A stretch of DNA of 64,000 nucleotides from Symbiodinium natans. Taxonomy: Eukaryota > Sar > Dinophyceae > Suessiales > Symbiodiniaceae. The stretch spans positions 310,001 to 374,000 of the forward strand of contig CAJNDS010002259.1 in assembly GCA_905221605.1 (NCBI GenBank). The letters are read 5' to 3'. A program made the translations under genes and the position numbers. Of the stretch, positions 59,461 through 64,000 are shown one piece after another. The notes below the pieces were generated by a model that had not been told where the DNA came from, did no database searches, and saw only the letters and a list, made by a program, of their open reading frames with translations. Each line of letters opens with the position of its first letter. The stretch's first letter is position 1.

Positions 59461-60990
59461 CCATGATCATGACATACGTGTTGCAATTTTATGTGAAGCC
59501 GCCTTGATCCGGCGTAAGAAAAACATCCATCTCGAGAGCCTTAACATACTGAGCTGAATCATTTTCATAATATTGTTTTTACAAGCTTTTCCTGTCGTGG
59601 CCATAATCCGTATACGACTGCGGGCAAATTGCAGATCAAGTTGCTTGGCATGGCAAATATAACACGGCAGGACAACACGCGCGTGCACCACAAGAGAGTA
59701 GGCCACCGTGCAGGGCACACCTGCAGCAGGACACTCCTGCTGCAAACGCTGCCAGAGCCCCTTCGCCCGCCCAGCGGCACTGAACATGGGCCAACATCGA
59801 CCACGCCCCCGCACCCGCGAAGCACAAGGGACCCCGTTGAAACGGGCGCTGAGCCTATCAGACACAAGTCTGTGGTTTTTGAAAGGGCTGGAGACACCAT
59901 CCTGTAGGACAGACGACCAGTCACAGGACCCACGTGAGTGGGACAACGCAGAAGCACAACCAACAAAGCAAGTGCCACAGCAGCTCCACTCCTGCCACTA
60001 TGCACAGCACTTATCGCAAGTGCACGCTACATGGTTGCCAAGAACACCTGCGACCCGAACGGCGTGCTGAGAAGATTTTCGCAGGCGCTCAAGCATTCCA
60101 GCCAAACGCAAAACGTCAGCCACAAGCTTGCAGCTCGGCACCATCTGCGGCGAAAGAACCCTCCCAGCATCTTGACCACTCGGACGGCCTTGCTTCTCTG
60201 CACGAGTCGAGGTCTAGCCACTGCGCAATGGGAGAGCTGATGCACGATGGAAACATGTTGCTGAGAGCGCGGAAGGAGCGGAAGCTTCTCCTGGCACTTT
60301 GCGCACGCCCACCCTCCTTTGACAACGGGAGTGTCTACACTCGGCTGGACACAATCTGGGGCTGACTCGCTGACAGCGCACTTTGTGAAACGCGCTTCGC
60401 GGGACACCAGGGCGTGCATGCATGACGCGCGCGCGCGTTGCGCGTCGCCCCCATTTTGCACACGTCACAACACCATTCTTCAGCGTTTGCTTCAGTGCGT
60501 TCCTGCGCGACGGGAGTGTCGTGGGCACAGGGCTTGCGCTTTTTGCAATGAGAATGTGCATTAGGGGCGGCATGTCGCTTGCGGGCTTGCGCTTGCGCGG
60601 TCCGCGCCAAGCCCGCAGTTTGAACCGAGTCAAGGCTGGGCGTGGCCTGACTGCTACGGGCGGCTCGGGCGCGGCCGAGCGCAGGCTGTGAAGAGACGGC
60701 GCACACGCAGGCTGAGACTTGACAGCACGCAAGCTGCGCAGAGACTGCGCGCGCGCAGACTTAACATGGCTTGGCAGGTCCGACGGAGACCACCTCTGAG
60801 CTGCGCGCAGGGATGTTTTGAGCAAGTTCTCCTTTATAGAGAAGGAGCCAAGGGCGGGGAACGCTGGCGGAAGTGTTTGTTTTACAACAACAAGACAGAT
60901 TTGGGGCGCCGCCTTTCTTGGTAGTAGCCTTGCCGCCCTTGAACAGCAAAGGGTGTAGCGTTCCCACACACCTCTTCCTGCTTCCAAACT
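59460..60990 (-). other. GC-rich, possibly coding relic with C-x2-C motifs
   Basis: This stretch is GC-rich compared with flanks and has long overlapping open frames on both strands. On the minus strand two similar modules about 160 bp apart read EEWCCDVCKM (near 60475) and GGWACAKCQEKLP (near 60318). Each is preceded by a GACACTCCCGT-type sequence and a DTPV tetrapeptide. That suggests a tandemly repeated Cys-pair module, perhaps zinc-binding, now in broken frames. I do not recognise a family and cannot say if it is expressed. Confidence 0.3.
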
Positions 60991-61058
60991 ACAACCGGCA
61001 GCAAGCCACTGACTTCAACCGTGGCCTGAATGGAGACCACATGCCCAGGCGGCAGCGA

Positions 61059-61680
61059 CTACTTGCGCAACCATTGATCCAAGACATTGGCTATGGGCTG
61101 GGATCCATAGCGTAGCGAGGCTTGATGCTTTTTGACACGCTTCCTTGCTGAGCTTTTTGTCAGGTTGCTCCATTGCTTGAGCAGCGGCACAAAAGGCTCT
61201 GTAAAAACCGTCGCCTTGGTCTCCAACGTCTTGCTCAGTCCAACCAGTTGATCTAGCTTCATTCGGATTGCTTGGGACGGAGTTTGTCACTGCGGCGTTT
61301 GGCATATCGTCGAAGTTGTGAATCCAGAGTGTCATCTCCGCAAAGGAATTCGACATGCCCATGTGTGTAAAAACACAAGGTGATTACTGGTTGATTGCTC
61401 TCGTTTGGAAACGACCATACCTCTCCGTCTTCTCCTAGCACAAAAACGGATCGTTTCAACGCTGCGGGCTAAGGCAAGCACTCCAAGTAGGTGCCCAGAC
61501 TCCATTCAACCGGATCTCCTCCAAATAAGCATCAAAGTTGTCGGCCTCTAGTGCTTCTTCACGATTTTTGCCAGGTTTACGCCTGTCCCATAGCACCTCA
61601 AGCTCTTCACGATGTCCTTGCATGTAGTCGTGGATACACCGTCTTGTCTGGACCCAAGCGTACTTTTTACTTTTCGAGCC
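61059..61680 (-). pseudogene. OTU-type cysteine protease-like relic, frameshifted
   Basis: Reading on the minus strand from an AG acceptor (CCCTGCAG) at 61681, the frame gives YAWVQTRRCIHDYMQGHREEL, then ADNFDAYLEEIRLNGVW, then loses frame. The C-terminal half is in another frame: KRSVFVLGEDGEVWSF, then ITLCFYTHGHVEFLCGDD. This matches the second half of OTU domains: (F/Y)D-x-Y-x-x-x-(M/I)R-x-x-G-x-W, then a Leu-rich helix, a beta strand, and the GH-x-E element with the catalytic His. Between the two halves (61490-61450) at least three single-base indels are needed to keep the helix LALAR in register. A further open frame (MKLDQLVGLSKTLETKATVF) overlaps the end by ATGA. The catalytic Cys exon was not found. 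Either a pseudogene or a region with base-call errors. Confidence 0.6.
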
Positions 61681-61689
61681 CTGCAGGGT

Positions 61690-62000
61690 TTTAGGGTTCT
61701 GACCCTAAACGGTTCAGGGTTAAGGTTTGAGTGCCCGAACCTTAAACCCTTAAGGTTAAACTCTATGGGTTCAGCTTTCAAGGGCCTAAATCTTAAACCC
61801 GAAACCCCGTAACTAAACCTTAACTCTATAGGGTTTAAAGGTCAATGGTTTAGATTTAGTTGCCGGCTTAGGTCTCAATGCCTAAGTAAAACTTAACCCT
61901 GTAGGGTTTAAAGGTTAAGGGTTTAGGCTTCATTGCTTAACCCAATAGGGTTTCTGGGCTCCTCTTGAAAACCCTAAGCCCTTAACCGATAGGGTATGAG
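61690..62000. repeat. CCTATAGGGTTTAAAGGTTTAGG family tract, copy 2
   Basis: Same landmarks as 54100-54560 (GGTCTCAATGCCTAAGTAAA, CCCTGTAGGGTTTAAAGGTT). It would be the intron just upstream of the OTU-like exon. Confidence 0.7.
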
Positions 62001-62245
62001 TGGCATCAGAACCTGGCACTGCACTACCTGTACTTGTCTCTCCTGTTGCACTCTGATGCCCGCCGGAAAGTCTTTTCAGCATAGGCGTTAAAATTTATTT
62101 CACGAATCCGCATCCCCAAATTCCCAAAGGAAAAAAAAAACGTATTTCCAAAATTCCGAAAAGAAAATTGATTGTTGGAGTGTGGAGTCGTGAAAGTACA
62201 AAAGTGGTTTTGAGGTTGGTCTTGGGGGGGGAGGGGCGTACCATA

Positions 62246-62710
62246 CCTATACATATGTATACATATGTATACATATGTATACATATGTATACATATATAT
62301 ACATATATACATATATACATATATACATATATACATATATACATATATGCATATATGCATATATGCATATATACATATATACATATATATATATATACAC
62401 ATATACACATATACACATATACATATATACACATATACGTATATACATATATACATATATACATATATACATATATACATATATACATATATACATATAT
62501 ACATATATACATATATACATACATATATACATATATACATATATACATATATACATATATACATATATACATATATACATATATACATATATACATATAT
62601 ACAGTATATACATATATACATATATCATACATATATACATATATACATATATCATATATACATAAACATTATATACATGTATACATATATCCATATATAC
62701 ATATAGAAAT
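62246..62710. repeat. ACATAT hexamer-type array
   Basis: ACATATGT, then ACATATAT/ATATAC units for about 460 bp. Tyr/Ile/Thr-rich open frames in all six frames are artefacts. Confidence 0.97.
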
Positions 62711-62761
62711 GTATTTACATAATATACAGGTATACCTATAACATATTAATATATAATCTGG

Positions 62762-62765
<4 letters not shown>

Positions 62766-62794
<29 letters not shown>
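62766..62794. repeat. Poly-C run (29)
   Basis: An uninterrupted C run between the ACATAT array and the (ACAT)n array. Confidence 0.95.
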
Positions 62795-62859
62795 AGTGAC
62801 CTACCCTTTTTCGCCTTGTCTCACGTCACCCCGCTGCACTGCAAGCAAACTCAGTGTGC

Positions 62860-63045
62860 AACATACATACATACATACATACATACATACATACATACAT
62901 ACAGACATACATACATACATACATATATACATATACACATATATACAGATATACATATATATATATACATATATATGTATATACATATGTACATATGTAT
63001 ATATATATATATATACAGATATACAAACATATATATATATGTATG
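62860..63045. repeat. (ACAT)n and TATATA array
   Basis: Fifteen or so ACAT units, then ACATATATACAG and TATATGT variants, ending 20 bp before the cotransporter exon frame. Confidence 0.95.
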
Positions 63046-63104
63046 TGGGGAAGCATCTGTGGCTTTTAGCATTTTTGACATCTGGCAGAAACGAACCAAG
63101 TGAC

Positions 63105-63509
63105 AATCGTGTTCGTCACGGAGGTGCCTATGTTGGCACCCATGATGATAGGGATCGCATACCTCACTGCCAACACATCAGCCCCAACCAAACCAACCAC
63201 GATACTTGTGCTGGTTGACGAGGATTGCACCAGGACAGTAGCCAGGATGCCCACCATGAGGCCAGCAATAGGATTGTCAGAGAAGGTGAACAAGTTTCCG
63301 GCTCCTTTGCTGCCCAGAGCACTGAAGGAGCCACCCATAAGGTCGAGACCAAAGAGGAAAAAGTACAAGGCGATGAGGACTCCAACGATCTTCAAGGTCA
63401 CCATCAAAGCAAACATCCCAGCACTCTGCTCCTTTTCTTCAGCCATAGCGAGCTTAAGGATCCTTTGCGGCGGCGAGCGGAGCTTACTGGCAAAAACGAG
63501 CCCAAAACG
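63105..63509 (-). CDS. NaPi cotransporter, core exon
   Basis: Acceptor TTTCTTGTAG at 63510; frame CGT TTT GGG onward includes the Met at 63446, which is internal if this join is right. Contains QSSSTSTSIVVGLVGADV and MGANIGTSVTNT. The longest clean exon in the window. Confidence 0.9.
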
Positions 63510-63714
63510 CTACAAGAAAGATCAGGAAAGGTCAGGTCCCACCAACCATGGCCATGGGTAGCCATGGCATAGCCATGGCCATCAGAACTGACAGCTTCAT
63601 GGCAATGATCATGCCATTGGACTGACGCTACCCTCCCCCCCCCGCCCTGTCGAGTCCTGAGATGTTGGACTCCGCAGCCACGTGTCTTCGGGCTCGAGTT
63701 CTTCCTGCTGCGAC
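63105..63714 (-). CDS. Na+/phosphate cotransporter, SLC34 (NaPi-II) type, two exons
   Basis: Exon 63509-63105 and upstream exon 63714-63657, minus strand, joining in phase 0. The main exon begins after TTTCTTGTAG and encodes a cytosolic stretch, a first helix (VTLKIVGVLIALYFFLFG), then NPIAGLMVGILATVLVQSSS, with the diagnostic QSSSTSTS motif, and IPIIMGANIGTSVTNTIV. QSSS followed by G-A-N-I-G-T-x-x-T-N-T is the substrate-binding signature of the family, here the first of the two inverted repeats. The upstream exon is acidic (EELEPEDTWL), as usual for the N-terminal cytosolic region. The GT donor after TNTI (63104) implies the next exon starts with the Val codon; it was not found toward 59 kb. 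The protein imports phosphate with Na+ at the plasma membrane. 5' and 3' partial. Confidence 0.9.
63657..63714 (-). CDS. NaPi cotransporter, N-terminal exon
   Basis: Acceptor CGTTGCCAG|G; encodes SQQEELEPEDTWLRSPTSQ; GA donor (CAG|GACTCG) at 63656. The join to the core exon keeps phase 0. Low complexity makes this less certain than the core exon. Confidence 0.55.
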
Positions 63715-64000
63715 CTGGCAACGTGTGATGCGTGTGATGCGCGCTGCCTTGGGCCTTACAATGCAAGGCTTCATATATCTGAGCCTTGGGCATTACTGGC
63801 CGCCCCCATTCAATCACTAAACTTGGCGCGGCTTTGGCTAGATTAGAAATCTGCAGCAAAGAGGGTGAAACCAAAAAGCAAAAGCCGACTCGCGACAGAA
63901 GCGCATTGGTTGCATCTTCTGCGCCACCAGCTGTACCCAAACATCCTTAACTGGACGGAATCGAGAGCAGCAAGACCCAAGAACGCAAACCTGAAGGTCT
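63715..64000. other. Right edge, no feature assigned
   Basis: Non-repetitive GC-balanced DNA, presumably upstream intron or exon sequence of the minus-strand cotransporter. Nothing further recognised. Confidence 0.4.

Noticed and set aside
62024-63218. Tyr/Ile/Thr-rich proteins of about 200 codons
   Set aside because: Translations of the ACATAT and ACAT arrays, open in all six frames.

Overview
Organism. The window looks like nuclear DNA of a dinoflagellate, most likely a Symbiodiniaceae-type alga (inference). Three things point there. Degenerate TTTAGGG/CCCTAAA arrays occur throughout 1-46.8 kb. Conserved protein families are split into exons of 31-130 bases. The introns use GC, GA and GT donors, and nearly every acceptor is AG followed by G. 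Long open frames made of Leu/Ser/Tyr/Gly/Pro runs are translations of simple repeats, not genes.

Layout. (1) 874-4302 (+): the C-terminal end of an EF-hand cation-channel-like protein in five phase-compatible exons, with a stop at 4300. (2) 13.2-18.3 kb (+): a six-exon phase-compatible chain ending in a stop at 18286; the product is not recognised and is partly coiled coil. Upstream (7.2-12.9 kb) are further exon-like islands. (3) 23.2-46.7 kb (+): a Na+/H+ exchanger (SLC9/NHE family, NHE8-like) that can be read through 17 exons (about 351 codons) in one continuous phase. The introns hold telomere-like arrays, foldback elements, a 23-bp-class minisatellite, a 70-base poly-G run and a 2.2-kb G-rich satellite. 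The last conserved NHE segment (after the GLRGA region) is not found in the window. (4) 46.9-49.4 kb: a palindromic AATTCCTAAATTCCTAATTCC satellite. (5) 49.4-59.4 kb: tandem repeats (about 90 bp, then 4 x 605-610 bp), a foldback, and a duplicated GA-rich block with an internal inversion and an inserted minisatellite. (6) 59.4-61.7 kb (-): a GC-rich, possibly coding relic, then a frameshifted OTU-protease-like pseudogene. (7) 62.2-63.1 kb: ACATAT and ACAT simple repeats. (8) 63.1-63.7 kb (-): two exons of an SLC34-type Na+/phosphate cotransporter.

How it fits together. The recognisable products are ion-transport membrane proteins (channel tail, Na+/H+ exchanger, Na+/phosphate cotransporter). 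They are not an operon, and I see no sign of functional coupling beyond proximity. The main point is that this apparent repeat junk is gene-bearing: conserved exons sit as islands of 31-130 bases between telomere-like tracts, which are therefore intronic. Exon calls rest on protein-family motifs plus splice-phase bookkeeping done by eye; boundaries can be off by a few bases.
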